Shown here in pieces: positions 8,094-16,756 of a stretch of 53,961 nucleotides of DNA. A program made the position numbers and the translations under genes. The notes under the pieces are model-generated. The model did no database searches and was not told the origin of the DNA. It was given only the letters and a program-made list of their open reading frames with translations. Every line of letters begins with the position of its first letter. Within the stretch, counting starts at the first letter, position 1. Source of the DNA: SIG607 sp045601805 (GTDB lineage Bacteria > Bacillota > Clostridia > Oscillospirales > Acutalibacteraceae); NCBI GenBank assembly GCA_045601805.1, contig JAZSAJ010000003.1, positions 1 to 53,961 of the forward strand. The letters are read 5' to 3'.

Positions 8094-9261
8094 AAAGTTT
8101 TATTGGTTTAAATGTAAGTTCTTTTCCGCTTTCGGTTGGCACATTTTGACATAACTGATATATATCGTTAATTTTGCTTTGCTTATTAAAGGTTTCTTTT
8201 GCAAAACCATTTAGCAAAGCAATTTGTTTGGTGTTAATAATTAACGGAAGTTTGCTTTTTTTGGCAATTTCTTTAATAATTTCTTCGCCCTTTTTGTTAA
8301 AACCTAAAACGCGAATATAGGGTATATCGTTTTTTGCGTCGTCATTGCTAATTTCAAGCGCTGCGCTTAAAACTAATCGTCTTATTGCGGCGTTTGTGTA
8401 CCGTTTTGTTTGCATTAAACTTAACAGTTCTTCAACATTTGAAGCAGTTGCAACACATTTTTTTAGACGGTTTTCTAAACCCTCACGCAAATCGGGTAAA
8501 TCTTTAAAACTGTCTTTTTGGCGCAGTTTAAAAATAATTCCGTCGGAAATATTTTTAATATCTGTAAAAGAAGAATTTTTATATAATTCAAAAAGATTAT
8601 CGGGAATAAATTTTTTTGCTTCGCTTAAGTTGTTTGATTTAATAATATTTCTTAAATAAGTAGAACTTGCAAAATTATTTATCGTATTTTCGCTGTCGTG
8701 CAAAGCGCCGTTTCGCTTTACTGTGCAAAGCGAGACATTGTAATTTAGTTTTTTAACGGCCTTAATATATTCAATGGCTAAAATGTTATTGCCGTCTTTT
8801 AAAAAACTACTTTCAAAAGAAAATTTGTTATTAATAATATTTTCACGCGCGGCGGCGTAAGAGGGCGCGTTTTTTAATTCTTTTTTTATATCATCGCTAT
8901 AATCTTTGCTTAAAATGTAATCCGCAATATCTTCTAAAATTTCCTTATTTTCGCAGTTAACACCAAAAGCCAAGCGAGTTACTGTGTTTGTGTCGTAAAG
9001 CAGTTTTACGGCTGAATATGCGAATTTTTCGGCACCACTCATAGACCACATGGGAGGAATTTCAATTACTAAATCAGCACCGTTTGAAAGTGCAGCGTTT
9101 GCACGAACTTTTTTGTCAAAAAATGCGGGTTCGCCGCGCTGAACAAAATCACCGCTTAAAACACAAACAACACCGTCGCTGTTTTCTTTGGCGGTGTCAA
9201 TTAAAAACTTGTGCCCGTTGTGAAACGGATTAAATTCGGCAACTATTCCCGTAATTGTCAT
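8092..9261 (-). CDS. tmcAL: tRNA(Met) cytidine acetate ligase TmcAL (YlbM family)
   Basis: TmcAL makes N4-acetylcytidine at the wobble base of elongator tRNA-Met from acetate and ATP. The N-terminus has the nucleotidyltransferase motif AEFNPFHNGH, followed by VLSGDFVQRGEPA and ADLVIEIP, all typical of this family. A C-terminal helical region contains YTNAAIRR. The protein is 389 residues, the usual size. I chose ATG at 9261, with GGAG seven bases upstream; the longer TTG start at 9273 would place that ribosome site inside the gene. It is divergent from ackA, the acetate kinase gene, with which the family is often associated in Firmicutes. The shared substrate is acetate. Confidence 0.9.
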   Translation of the reverse strand: MTITGIVAEFNPFHNGHKFLIDTAKENSDGVVCVLSGDFVQRGEPAFFDKKVRANAALSNGADLVIEIPPMWSMSGAEKFAYSAVKLLYDTNTVTRLAFGVNCENKEILEDIADYILSKDYSDDIKKELKNAPSYAAARENIINNKFSFESSFLKDGNNILAIEYIKAVKKLNYNVSLCTVKRNGALHDSENTINNFASSTYLRNIIKSNNLSEAKKFIPDNLFELYKNSSFTDIKNISDGIIFKLRQKDSFKDLPDLREGLENRLKKCVATASNVEELLSLMQTKRYTNAAIRRLVLSAALEISNDDAKNDIPYIRVLGFNKKGEEIIKEIAKKSKLPLIINTKQIALLNGFAKETFNKQSKINDIYQLCQNVPTESGKELTFKPIKL

Positions 9262-9281
9262 AAATAACTCCAAAATAGCAC

Positions 9282-9310
9282 TTGAAAAATATAAGAATAT
9301 CTATTATTAT
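9282..9310 (+). promoter_or_regulatory. Predicted promoter of ackA
   Basis: TTGAAA at 9282-9287 and TATTAT at 9305-9310 are spaced by 17 bases. The -10 overlaps a short palindrome (9301-9317) in the 145-base spacer between the divergent tmcAL and ackA genes. Confidence 0.45.
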
Positions 9311-9406
9311 ATAATAGTTAGATTATGTGTATAACCGATTTTAACATATTTTGTTTAAGGTTTCAACACAAAAAATTATCGCCACAGGCGGATAGGAGAA
9401 AGAAAT

Positions 9407-10594
9407 ATGAAAATTTTTGTTGTTAATGCAGGTAGTTCTTCATTAAAATATCAGCTTATTGATATGGAAACAGAAGCAGTTCTTGCAAAAGGTCTTTGTG
9501 AAAGAATTGGCGTTAGCGGCGCAATAACTCATAAAGCTGCTGACGGTAGAGTATATTCAAATGAAATTGATATGCCCACACATACAGAAGCTTTTGAAGC
9601 GGTTGTATATGCTCTTACAAAAAGCGATGCAAAGGTTATTGACACATTTGATGAGATTTCGGCTATTGGCCACAGAATAGTACAGGGTGGTGCAGTTTTC
9701 AGCAAATCTTGTCTTGTTGAACCTTGGGTTGTTGAAAAAATTGAAGAATTGGGCGCAATGGCTCCTTTACATAACCCCGCACATGTTTTGGCTATTAAAG
9801 CTTGCTACAAAACATTTGGCGATAAAATTCCGCAGGCGGTTGTATTTGATACTTCTTTCCATCAAACAATGGGCGAAGAAGTTTATATGTTTGCGCTCCC
9901 TTATGAATATTATGAAAAATACGGTATTCGTAAATACGGCGCTCACGGTACTTCCCATAAGTTTGTAAGCGAACGCGTTGCCGAAATTAAAGGCAATAAA
10001 AATATTAAAACAATTGTTTGCCACATTGGTAACGGCGCTTCCATTACCGCTGTTAAAAACGGCGAATGTTTTGATACTTCAATGGGCTTTACTCCTCTTG
10101 ACGGCTTTATGATGGGTACAAGAAGCGGCGGTGTTGACCCCTCGGCTTTAACCTATATTGCTGAAAAAGAAAATATGACTGCTGCTGAAGTTAACAAAAT
10201 GTGCAACCATAAATCAGGTTTGCTTGGTGTTTCGGGTGTTTCTAACGACAGCCGTGATGTTGAAGCCGCAGCAAAAGCAGGTAACCACAGGGCAGAATTG
10301 GCTCTTAATATGCAACAATATCAAATTCTTAAATACGTTGGTTCTTATGTTGCAGCAATGAACGGCGTTGACGCTATTGCTTTTACTGCCGGTATTGGCG
10401 AAAACAACCCCGATTTGCGCTCTTATGTTTGTGAAAACCTTGGTTATTTGGGCGTTAAAATTGACGAAGAGAAGAACCACATTCGCGGTGAAGAAATTAA
10501 AATTTCTACCGATGATTCAAAGGTTGATGTTTATGTAATTCCTACCAACGAAGAACTTGCTATTGCTCGCGATACATTGGCGCTTATTTCTTAA
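9407..10594 (+). CDS. ackA: Acetate kinase
   Basis: Acetate kinase makes ATP from acetyl-phosphate in fermentation, or runs in reverse to activate acetate. The N-terminal VNAGSSSLKYQL phosphate-binding motif is present. The segments HNPAH, FDTSFHQTM and YGAHGTSHKF include the catalytic residues, and HIGNGAS is the second phosphate motif. TAGIGENNP is near the C-terminus. The length of 395 residues is standard. AGGAG lies eight bases before the ATG. No phosphotransacetylase gene is next to it, so pta must be elsewhere. The galactokinase-like gene follows by 15 bases, probably in the same transcript. Confidence 0.97.
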   Translation: MKIFVVNAGSSSLKYQLIDMETEAVLAKGLCERIGVSGAITHKAADGRVYSNEIDMPTHTEAFEAVVYALTKSDAKVIDTFDEISAIGHRIVQGGAVFSKSCLVEPWVVEKIEELGAMAPLHNPAHVLAIKACYKTFGDKIPQAVVFDTSFHQTMGEEVYMFALPYEYYEKYGIRKYGAHGTSHKFVSERVAEIKGNKNIKTIVCHIGNGASITAVKNGECFDTSMGFTPLDGFMMGTRSGGVDPSALTYIAEKENMTAAEVNKMCNHKSGLLGVSGVSNDSRDVEAAAKAGNHRAELALNMQQYQILKYVGSYVAAMNGVDAIAFTAGIGENNPDLRSYVCENLGYLGVKIDEEKNHIRGEEIKISTDDSKVDVYVIPTNEELAIARDTLALIS

Positions 10595-10609
10595 TTTAAG
10601 GGTATTATT

Positions 10610-11884
10610 ATGAATCTTAACGATTTTAAACTTCATATAGGTAACGGTAGTTTTGACAATATTTTTGATACATTGTATCAAGATAAAGAAATTGCAAAAG
10701 CGCGTTATATTAATGCTTTAAATTCTTATTATAAAATTTTTAGTAATGAAAATGATATAAGAATTTTTTCTGCCCCCGGTAGAACCGAAGTGGGTGGTAA
10801 CCATACCGACCACCAACACGGCCGTGTTTTGGCAGGCAGTATTGACCTTGACGCTGTTGCAGTTGTTAGTAAAAATAGTGATAATAAAATTGTTTTAAAA
10901 TCCGAAGGTTATGATATAATTTCGGTTGATTTAACCGATTTACAGTATAACAAAAAGGAAGAGGGAACAACCTCTGCGCTTATACGCGGTTGCTGTAAAT
11001 TTATAAGCGAACTTGGTTTTTCGCTTGGCGGATTTAACGCTTATGTTACTTCGGACGTTTTGCGTGGCTCTGGCCTTTCGTCTTCGGCTGCCTTTGAAGT
11101 TCTTATTTGCACAATTTTAAATGCACTGTTTTGCAATAACCAACTTAGCAAGGTACAGGTTGCTGTTATTTCCCAAAAGGCAGAAAGGGAATATTTTGGT
11201 AAACCTTGTGGTCTTCTTGACCAAATGGCGTGTTCGCAGGGCGGTTTTACTGCGGTTGATTTTAAAGACCCTAATAACCCTGTTATTGAAAATGTTGATT
11301 TTGATATTACATCTAAAAACTATGTTCTTTGTGTTGTTGATACCCACGGCGACCACGCCGATTTAACACAGGATTACGCCGATATTACCATTGAATGCAA
11401 AAAAATAAGCAATTATTTTGGCAAAGAATATTTGCGTGATGTTTCGGTTACTGATTTTTATAGTAAAATCAGCGATTTAAGAAATAAGTTTGGCGACCGC
11501 GCTGTGTTAAGGGCTATTCACTTTTTTAATGATGACCAACGCGCAAAAGACGAAAAAATAGCTTTGCAACGCGATGATTTTGAACGGTTTCTTGATTTAG
11601 TAAATGAATCGGGCGATTCTTCATACAAATATTTGCAAAACATTTATTCTACTTCAAATGTTAATAATCAAGGGTTATCATTAGCGCTTGCGTTAACCGA
11701 AATGTTTTTAAAGGGCGAGGGCGCTTGTCGTGTTCACGGCGGTGGCTTTGCAGGAACAATACAATGCTATATACCATTAGACAGAATAAACGAATATAAA
11801 GAAATGATAGATTCGGTTTTTGGCGAAAACAGTTGCCAAATTTTGAAAATTCGTTCTGTCGGTGGTTGTGAAATTAAAAAATAA
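10610..11884 (+). CDS. galK: Galactokinase-family GHMP kinase
   Basis: This is a GHMP-superfamily sugar kinase, most like galactokinase, which makes galactose-1-phosphate for the Leloir pathway. The N-terminal signature reads APGRTEVGGNHTDH rather than the usual GRVNLIGEHTDY. The ATP motif GSGLSSSAAFE lies near residue 146-156. KPCGLLDQMAC carries the predicted catalytic Asp. The C-terminal GGGFAG motif is present. At 424 residues it is a little longer than many GalK proteins. It sits 15 bases after ackA and has a strong terminator behind it; no galT or galE is nearby. The sugar specificity is uncertain because of the changed signature. Confidence 0.8.
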   Translation: MNLNDFKLHIGNGSFDNIFDTLYQDKEIAKARYINALNSYYKIFSNENDIRIFSAPGRTEVGGNHTDHQHGRVLAGSIDLDAVAVVSKNSDNKIVLKSEGYDIISVDLTDLQYNKKEEGTTSALIRGCCKFISELGFSLGGFNAYVTSDVLRGSGLSSSAAFEVLICTILNALFCNNQLSKVQVAVISQKAEREYFGKPCGLLDQMACSQGGFTAVDFKDPNNPVIENVDFDITSKNYVLCVVDTHGDHADLTQDYADITIECKKISNYFGKEYLRDVSVTDFYSKISDLRNKFGDRAVLRAIHFFNDDQRAKDEKIALQRDDFERFLDLVNESGDSSYKYLQNIYSTSNVNNQGLSLALALTEMFLKGEGACRVHGGGFAGTIQCYIPLDRINEYKEMIDSVFGENSCQILKIRSVGGCEIKK

Positions 11885-11890
11885 TATGCT

Positions 11891-11920
11891 GAAACGCCGA
11901 AATTTTTCGGCGTTTCTTTT
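11891..11920 (+). terminator. Terminator after the ackA-galK unit
   Basis: An 11-base stem GAAACGCCGAA / TTCGGCGTTTC with a four-base loop is followed by a T-run. It begins seven bases after the galK stop. Confidence 0.9.
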
Positions 11921-12033
11921 CTTTTTTTGTGAAAATAGTGCAATAAAAATTTAAATGCTGACAAAAAATGCCAAGAATGTGCGTAAAATGTCGTTTATGC
12001 TGATAAAAATCTAAAAAAGTTGTAAATTATATG

Positions 12034-12062
12034 TTGAAATATTTGGAAATTAGTGGTAAAAT
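12034..12062 (+). promoter_or_regulatory. Predicted sigma-A promoter of spo0A
   Basis: TTGAAA (12034-12039) and TAAAAT (12057-12062) are 17 bases apart, 30 bases before the spo0A start. I see no good sigma-H promoter and no exact TGTCGAA 0A box in the 170-base AT-rich upstream region. Confidence 0.55.
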
Positions 12063-12091
12063 AAGAAAAACAAAAAAACGGAGGAATAATT

Positions 12092-12862
12092 ATGAAAAAC
12101 AGATACAAGATTTTATTGGCAGACGATTCAACACAGTTCGGAAATATTTGCGCAGAAAAATTAAGAGCGCATAATATGGATGTTGTTCTTTGTGAAAAGG
12201 ATGGGAAAGTGTTATTGGAAACAATTAAAACTTCTTTGCCGGATATTGTGCTTTCCGATATTTTTATGCCAAGCTTAGACCTTATTGGTGTTATGCGAGA
12301 AACACACAACAGTAATCTTAATAATATTATTTTCTTTGCAATGTCGGGTTTTGATAATCCGCGTCTTGAAAAAGAAGTAATAGCGGAAGGTGCTGCTTAT
12401 TATTTTATTAAACCTTTTGATATTGATATTTTGGCAGATAGAATTATTCAACTATCTTCTTGGTCAAATCTTGGCGGTTCTGCAACCAATAAAACAAGTG
12501 TGACCGATACACAACTTGAACTTTTGGTTACCGATATAATTCATCAAATAGGCGTTCCTGCACATATTAAAGGTTATCATTATTTGCGTGAATCAATTAT
12601 GATGGTTGTACGCGACAGTGAAGTTATAAATTCTGTAACAAAACTTTTATATCCAACCGTTGCAAAGAAATTTAAAACAACTTCTTCGCGTGTTGAAAGA
12701 GCAATACGCCACGCTATTGAAGTTGCTTGGGACCGCGGAGATATTGATGTTTTAAATTCGTACTTCGGTTACACAATTCAAAATGAACGTGGTAAACCAA
12801 CCAATAGTGAATTTATTGCAATGATAGCCGATAAACTTCGTTTAAGATTAAAAGTAGGATAA
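12092..12862 (+). CDS. spo0A: Sporulation master regulator Spo0A
   Basis: Spo0A is the response regulator that, when phosphorylated, starts sporulation and controls stationary-phase genes. The receiver domain (1-120) has the acidic pair Asp11-Asp12, the phospho-acceptor Asp56 (LSDIFMP) and the conserved Lys in YFIKPFD. The DNA-binding domain (about 145-256) is highly typical: SRVERAIRHAIEVAW and GKPTNSEFIAMIADKL. The length of 256 residues is normal. The receiver has MPSLDLIGV where many Spo0A proteins have a Gly after the LD. GGAGG lies eight bases before the ATG. The usual neighbour spoIVB is not next to it; galK and znuB flank it instead. Its presence indicates a spore former or a recent descendant of one. 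Confidence 0.96.
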   Translation: MKNRYKILLADDSTQFGNICAEKLRAHNMDVVLCEKDGKVLLETIKTSLPDIVLSDIFMPSLDLIGVMRETHNSNLNNIIFFAMSGFDNPRLEKEVIAEGAAYYFIKPFDIDILADRIIQLSSWSNLGGSATNKTSVTDTQLELLVTDIIHQIGVPAHIKGYHYLRESIMMVVRDSEVINSVTKLLYPTVAKKFKTTSSRVERAIRHAIEVAWDRGDIDVLNSYFGYTIQNERGKPTNSEFIAMIADKLRLRLKVG

Positions 12863-12866
12863 AATT

Positions 12867-12896
12867 AAAACCGCAAACTTAAGTTTGCGGTTTTTT
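12867..12896. terminator. Bidirectional terminator between spo0A and znuB
   Basis: A perfect palindrome of AAAACCGCAAACTT with its complement (12867-12894) is followed by T-residues. It overlaps the last codons of the convergent znuB gene, so it serves both strands. Confidence 0.85.
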
Positions 12897-13709
12897 GTTA
12901 ATTTTAAGTTTCTTAATTAAATAACAAATCAGTAATGTTATAAGTGAAGTAATTACTATTGTAGCACCCGTTGGGGCAGAAAGTAAAAACGAAGCAATAA
13001 TTCCAATTATAAAATTTAGAACCGAAATTAAAGCAGACGCCACCGTTACGCTTTTAAAAGTTTTGCATATATTCATTGCAGAAACGGGCGAAAAAATAAT
13101 TAAACTTGAAATAAGCAATGTGCCCATAAGCCGCATACCAACAACAATAGTCAATGCCGAAAGAACAGCTATTACCGTGTTTAATACATCTGATTTTATT
13201 CCGGTTGCTTTTGAAAAAGATTCATCAAATGTAACTGCAAAAATGCGGTTGTAAAACAAAACAAACAGCAAAATAATTATACTTGCAAGCACCAAACAAA
13301 ATATTGTATCAGATTTGCTTATTGAAAGAATGCTGCCAAAAAGGAAGTTTGATAAATCAGTATTGGCACCTGTTTTAGATAAAACAAAAACACCAATAGC
13401 AAGTGAAGAAGTTGCAATTATTGCAACAGCACTGTCGGCCGAAAACTTTGACTTCTTGCCGAATTTTAGTAAAGCAATAGAAGAAACAGTAACAATAATA
13501 ACGGTTAAAAGCATTGGTGCGGTGTTTAAAACGGTTGTTATTGCAAGTGAACCAAATGCAATATGCGAAAGACCGTCGCCAATCATTGAATACCTTTTAA
13601 GTACCAAGCTAACGCCAAGCAAAGCCGAACACAGCGAAATTAAAACACCAACAATAATTGCCCGCCAAATGAAAGAAAGGGAAAATAGGGAATACAGTTC
13701 ATTCAACAT
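12879..13709 (-). CDS. znuB: Metal (zinc/manganese) ABC importer permease, ZnuB-like
   Basis: This is the membrane subunit of an ABC-3 family metal importer. It has about eight hydrophobic segments and the family motif RYSMIGDGLSHIAFG in the first third. GMRLMGTLLISSLIIFSP, also typical, lies near residue 200. The likely start is ATG at 13709, five bases after an AGGTGA ribosome site; a GTG nine bases earlier would overlap that site. The protein is 276 residues. It follows the ATPase gene at a 9-base gap. Zinc is the most likely cargo, but manganese or iron cannot be excluded from sequence. Confidence 0.88.
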   Translation of the reverse strand: MLNELYSLFSLSFIWRAIIVGVLISLCSALLGVSLVLKRYSMIGDGLSHIAFGSLAITTVLNTAPMLLTVIIVTVSSIALLKFGKKSKFSADSAVAIIATSSLAIGVFVLSKTGANTDLSNFLFGSILSISKSDTIFCLVLASIIILLFVLFYNRIFAVTFDESFSKATGIKSDVLNTVIAVLSALTIVVGMRLMGTLLISSLIIFSPVSAMNICKTFKSVTVASALISVLNFIIGIIASFLLSAPTGATIVITSLITLLICYLIKKLKINKKPQT

Positions 13710-13718
13710 AAATTTCAC

Positions 13719-14423
13719 CTAACTTTCTTCGCTGAACAAAAGCGAAAATTCGGGAGTTTTAATAAATTCATCTTTCGTTCCGTAAAAATATCCGTCTTTT
13801 TTTAAGTGCAGTATATGTGTTGCGTTTCTTATTGCAGAGCTAATATCATGAGAAACCGTTATTACGGTAATTTTATAATCTTCGTTTAGGTGCTTAATTG
13901 TTTTAATTAAATCTTTTGAGGAAACAGCATCAAGGTTATTAGTTGGTTCATCAAGCAATAAAACTTTACTGCTTGCGCAAAGTGAACGGGCAAGTAAAAC
14001 GCGTTGTTTTTGACCACCCGAAAGTTCTTGAAACGAACAATCTTTAATGCCCTTAATATCAAGCAATTCTAACATGTGTAATGCTTTCTTTTTTTGCTTT
14101 TGCGTATAAAACGGGCGAAAGCCAAGTTTGTTCAATGTGCCTGAAAGCGCAATTTCAAAAACGCTTGCCGGGAAATCGCAACTAATTTCATTTTGTTGCG
14201 GCATATATCCTATTTCGTTTTGCTTTAATTCTTCGCAATAACAAACTTCGCCGCTTTTTGCGTTTTTAATTTTTAATAAACATTTAATTAAAGTGCTTTT
14301 TCCTGTTCCGTTTTCGCCAATAATATACACAAACGAACCGTTAGTAATGCTAAAAGAAAGGTTGTTTAAAATAATTTTGTTGTCATAACCTGCACATAAT
14401 TTTTTACATTCAATAAGTTTCAT
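13719..14423 (-). CDS. znuC: Metal ABC importer ATPase, ZnuC-like
   Basis: This ATPase powers the adjacent permease. Walker A is GENGTGKST, the Q-loop segment is IGYMPQQ, the signature is LSGGQKQR and Walker B is VLLLDEPTNN with a switch His in VSHD. The length of 234 residues fits ZnuC/MntB ATPases. I chose ATG at 14423, preceded by AGGTGA; a longer ATG at 14465 would run into the upstream lipoprotein gene and adds residues without family similarity. It lies 13 bases after the lipoprotein gene and just before znuB. Confidence 0.9.
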   Translation of the reverse strand: MKLIECKKLCAGYDNKIILNNLSFSITNGSFVYIIGENGTGKSTLIKCLLKIKNAKSGEVCYCEELKQNEIGYMPQQNEISCDFPASVFEIALSGTLNKLGFRPFYTQKQKKKALHMLELLDIKGIKDCSFQELSGGQKQRVLLARSLCASSKVLLLDEPTNNLDAVSSKDLIKTIKHLNEDYKITVITVSHDISSAIRNATHILHLKKDGYFYGTKDEFIKTPEFSLLFSEES

Positions 14424-14436
14424 AAAATCACCTGAA

Positions 14437-14814
14437 TTAAGGTTTGCAAACCTTGCAGGGCACATAACCCTCGTTTATAAGTACATCATAGCTTTTTTCA
14501 ATTCTAATAGATGTTGCATCCATCTTTTTAGCATAACGGCAATCCGGATAATGAAATTTTTTAGAATTAATGTTTGCAACATAATAATCAAACTCATATA
14601 TGTTGCCGTCGTAAAGAGGTTGACCAATATTTTGAATTTCCGCTTTATCTTCCTCTTTTTCTTTTAAATATCCGTTAACGGTGTCGGCAGTTTCTTGGTC
14701 GGGATAAACAACCACACCAAAGTCTTTGGGAGTAAATTGGGTTGGTGAGTTGTTTGAACAACCGCAAGCAGTAACCAGCAAAAACACCAACAAAATACAT
14801 ATTAAACGTTTCAT
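14437..14814 (-). CDS. Small lipoprotein with an HxxxC...CxxC metal-binding-type motif
   Basis: The 125-residue product starts with a lipoprotein signal ending at a Cys in LLVTACGC. The C-terminal half has a compact motif: SKKFHYPDC, then YVPCKVC at the end. This resembles the small Cys/His domain found at the C-terminus of some secreted nucleases and in Ada-like zinc-binding folds. It is the first gene of an operon with znuC and znuB, where a solute-binding protein (ZnuA) is expected, but it shows no ZnuA-like fold and is too short. A role in handling zinc outside the membrane is an inference from context. The start ATG at 14814 follows a GGTGA ribosome site; a TTG 12 bases upstream is less likely. 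Confidence 0.72.
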   Translation of the reverse strand: MKRLICILLVFLLVTACGCSNNSPTQFTPKDFGVVVYPDQETADTVNGYLKEKEEDKAEIQNIGQPLYDGNIYEFDYYVANINSKKFHYPDCRYAKKMDATSIRIEKSYDVLINEGYVPCKVCKP

Positions 14815-14862
14815 TAAAATCACCAAGTAAATAATAATACTTTAAGCGCAAAAAATCAACCC

Positions 14863-14890
14863 TTGCAATTATTACTTAATATGATAAAAT
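14863..14890 (+). promoter_or_regulatory. Predicted promoter of uvrC
   Basis: TTGCAA (14863-14868) and TAAAAT (14885-14890) with a 16-base spacer lie 20 bases before the uvrC start. I see no clear LexA-type operator. Confidence 0.5.
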
Positions 14891-14910
14891 AACTAAAAAG
14901 AGGTGAGCAA

Positions 14911-16728
14911 ATGAATAATGAGCATTTAAAATCATTAAAAAATATGGCTAACCGTTTACCGCTTGCTCCCGGCGTTTACATTATGTACTCTAAAAGCGGT
15001 GAAATAATTTATGTAGGTAAGGCAAAACAACTAAAAAACCGTGTAACACAATATTTTGGCGCAGGAAACGAACATACCCAAAAGGTAAAAATGATGGTAC
15101 AAAATGTTGATAGGTTTAGATATATTGTTTGCGACAGCGAATTTGAAGCATTTATTCTTGAAAATTCGCTTATAAAGAAACACCAACCCAAATATAACAT
15201 TCTTTTAAAAGATGATAAAGGTTATTTTTATGTTAAAATAACAGACGATAAATGGCGAAAAATAGTTGCCGTTAAACAAAAAGGGGAAGATGGTAAATAT
15301 ATTGGCCCATATAACTCTTTTGCAGTTGTAAGAGAAACGGTTGATGAAGCATTAAAAGTTTTTAAATTACCGCAATGTAACCGTTCCTTTGATAAACCCA
15401 CAAAGCCGTGCTTGAATTTTCATTTAGGAATTTGCTCGGCACCTTGTAAAAATAAAATAAATCTTGAAAGTTATAATGAACAAATAGATTCTGCAGTTGC
15501 TTTTATTAAAAAAGGCGGTTATAACCAAAACGATTTGCTTGAACTTACTAAAAAAATGAATATTGCGGCAGAAAATTTAGATTTTGAATATGCCGCAAAA
15601 CTAAGGGATAGAATTGCTTATATTAAGCGCATTAGCGAAAAACAAAAGGTTGTTTACCAAAACAACCTTGACCAAGATGTTATTTGCAGTATTGTGTCTT
15701 CTGAAAATATTGGCTTTCAAGTGCTTTCATTTAAAAACGGCCGTTTAAGTGATTCTTACTTTGCTAATTTTGAATTTGAAGCAAAAAAACAAGAAATGTA
15801 TTCACAGTTTGTTTCTAGGTATTACGAAAGCAAAAATGAAATTCCGTCAAAAATTCTTTTTGATGAAGAATTTGAGGATAAGGAACACTTAAAAAAGTGG
15901 CTTTCTGAAAAGAAAGGAAAAAATGTTGAAGTTTTAATACCGCAAAAGGGTGAACTTAAAAAACTTACCGAACTTTGCAAAACTAATGCAGTTGAAAATT
16001 TATCTAAAATTTTAGAAAGAAGTTCAAATGAATTAAAGGTTTTAGATGAACTCGCTAATTTAATTGGGTTAAAAAATCCCCCAGAATATATTGAATCATA
16101 CGATATTTCAAACACGCAAGGTAGTTTTAATGTTGCTGGAATGGTTGTTTTTCAAAACGGTAAACCATTAAAAAGCGCATACCGCAAGTTTAAAATTAAA
16201 AGTTTTTTGGGGCAAGATGACTTTAAATCAATGGAAGAGGTTATAAGGCGGCGGCTTTCAGAATATAAAAAAGGTGAAGACAGCGACTTCAAAAAACTTC
16301 CCGATTTAATTTTAATAGATGGCGGAAAAGGGCAACTTGGTGCTGTTTTGCCTGTTTTACAGGAATTCGGCGTTAATATTCCTGTTTACGGCATGGTTAA
16401 AAATTCTAAACATCGCACAAAGGCGTTAATTGGGTTAAACGGTGAAATTGAAATTAAGCCAACAAAAGCGGTGTATAATCTTATAACGCGTATACAAGAT
16501 GAAACCCACCGCTTTGCAATAACATATCATCAAAGCAAAAGAAGTAAAGCAATGCTTGGCAGTTCGCTTTTGCAAATTAACGGAATTGGCCCAGAAAAAG
16601 CCAAAAACTTAATAAAGCATTTTAAAACCGTTACAGCAATAAAAAATGCACCTAAAGAAGAACTTTTACTTGTGCAGGGAATTAGTGAAAATGTTGCCGA
16701 AAATATAATTGAGTACTTTAAAAAATAA
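14911..16728 (+). CDS. uvrC: Excinuclease ABC subunit C
   Basis: UvrC makes both incisions in nucleotide-excision repair. The N-terminal GIY-YIG nuclease domain is at about 14-95 (GVYIMYSK, IYVGKAK). A four-Cys-containing segment with CNRSF and CLNFHLGICSAPC follows near 155-180. A UVR motif (about 205-235) contains AAKLRDRI. The C-terminal RNase H-like endonuclease has YDISNTQG and LILIDGGKGQLGA, and a helix-hairpin-helix domain ends the protein (GIGPEKAKNLI, GISENVAENI). The length of 605 residues is normal. AGGTGAG precedes the ATG. It is divergent from the metal-transport operon and stands alone. Confidence 0.97.
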   Translation: MNNEHLKSLKNMANRLPLAPGVYIMYSKSGEIIYVGKAKQLKNRVTQYFGAGNEHTQKVKMMVQNVDRFRYIVCDSEFEAFILENSLIKKHQPKYNILLKDDKGYFYVKITDDKWRKIVAVKQKGEDGKYIGPYNSFAVVRETVDEALKVFKLPQCNRSFDKPTKPCLNFHLGICSAPCKNKINLESYNEQIDSAVAFIKKGGYNQNDLLELTKKMNIAAENLDFEYAAKLRDRIAYIKRISEKQKVVYQNNLDQDVICSIVSSENIGFQVLSFKNGRLSDSYFANFEFEAKKQEMYSQFVSRYYESKNEIPSKILFDEEFEDKEHLKKWLSEKKGKNVEVLIPQKGELKKLTELCKTNAVENLSKILERSSNELKVLDELANLIGLKNPPEYIESYDISNTQGSFNVAGMVVFQNGKPLKSAYRKFKIKSFLGQDDFKSMEEVIRRRLSEYKKGEDSDFKKLPDLILIDGGKGQLGAVLPVLQEFGVNIPVYGMVKNSKHRTKALIGLNGEIEIKPTKAVYNLITRIQDETHRFAITYHQSKRSKAMLGSSLLQINGIGPEKAKNLIKHFKTVTAIKNAPKEELLLVQGISENVAENIIEYFKK

Positions 16729-16756
16729 GCGGATTCAAACGAATCCGCTTATTTTT
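16723..16756. terminator. Bidirectional terminator between uvrC and potD
   Basis: A stem AATAAGCGGATTC / GAATCCGCTTATT with an AAAC loop lies between the two convergent genes and ends in T-residues on the plus strand. Confidence 0.88.
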
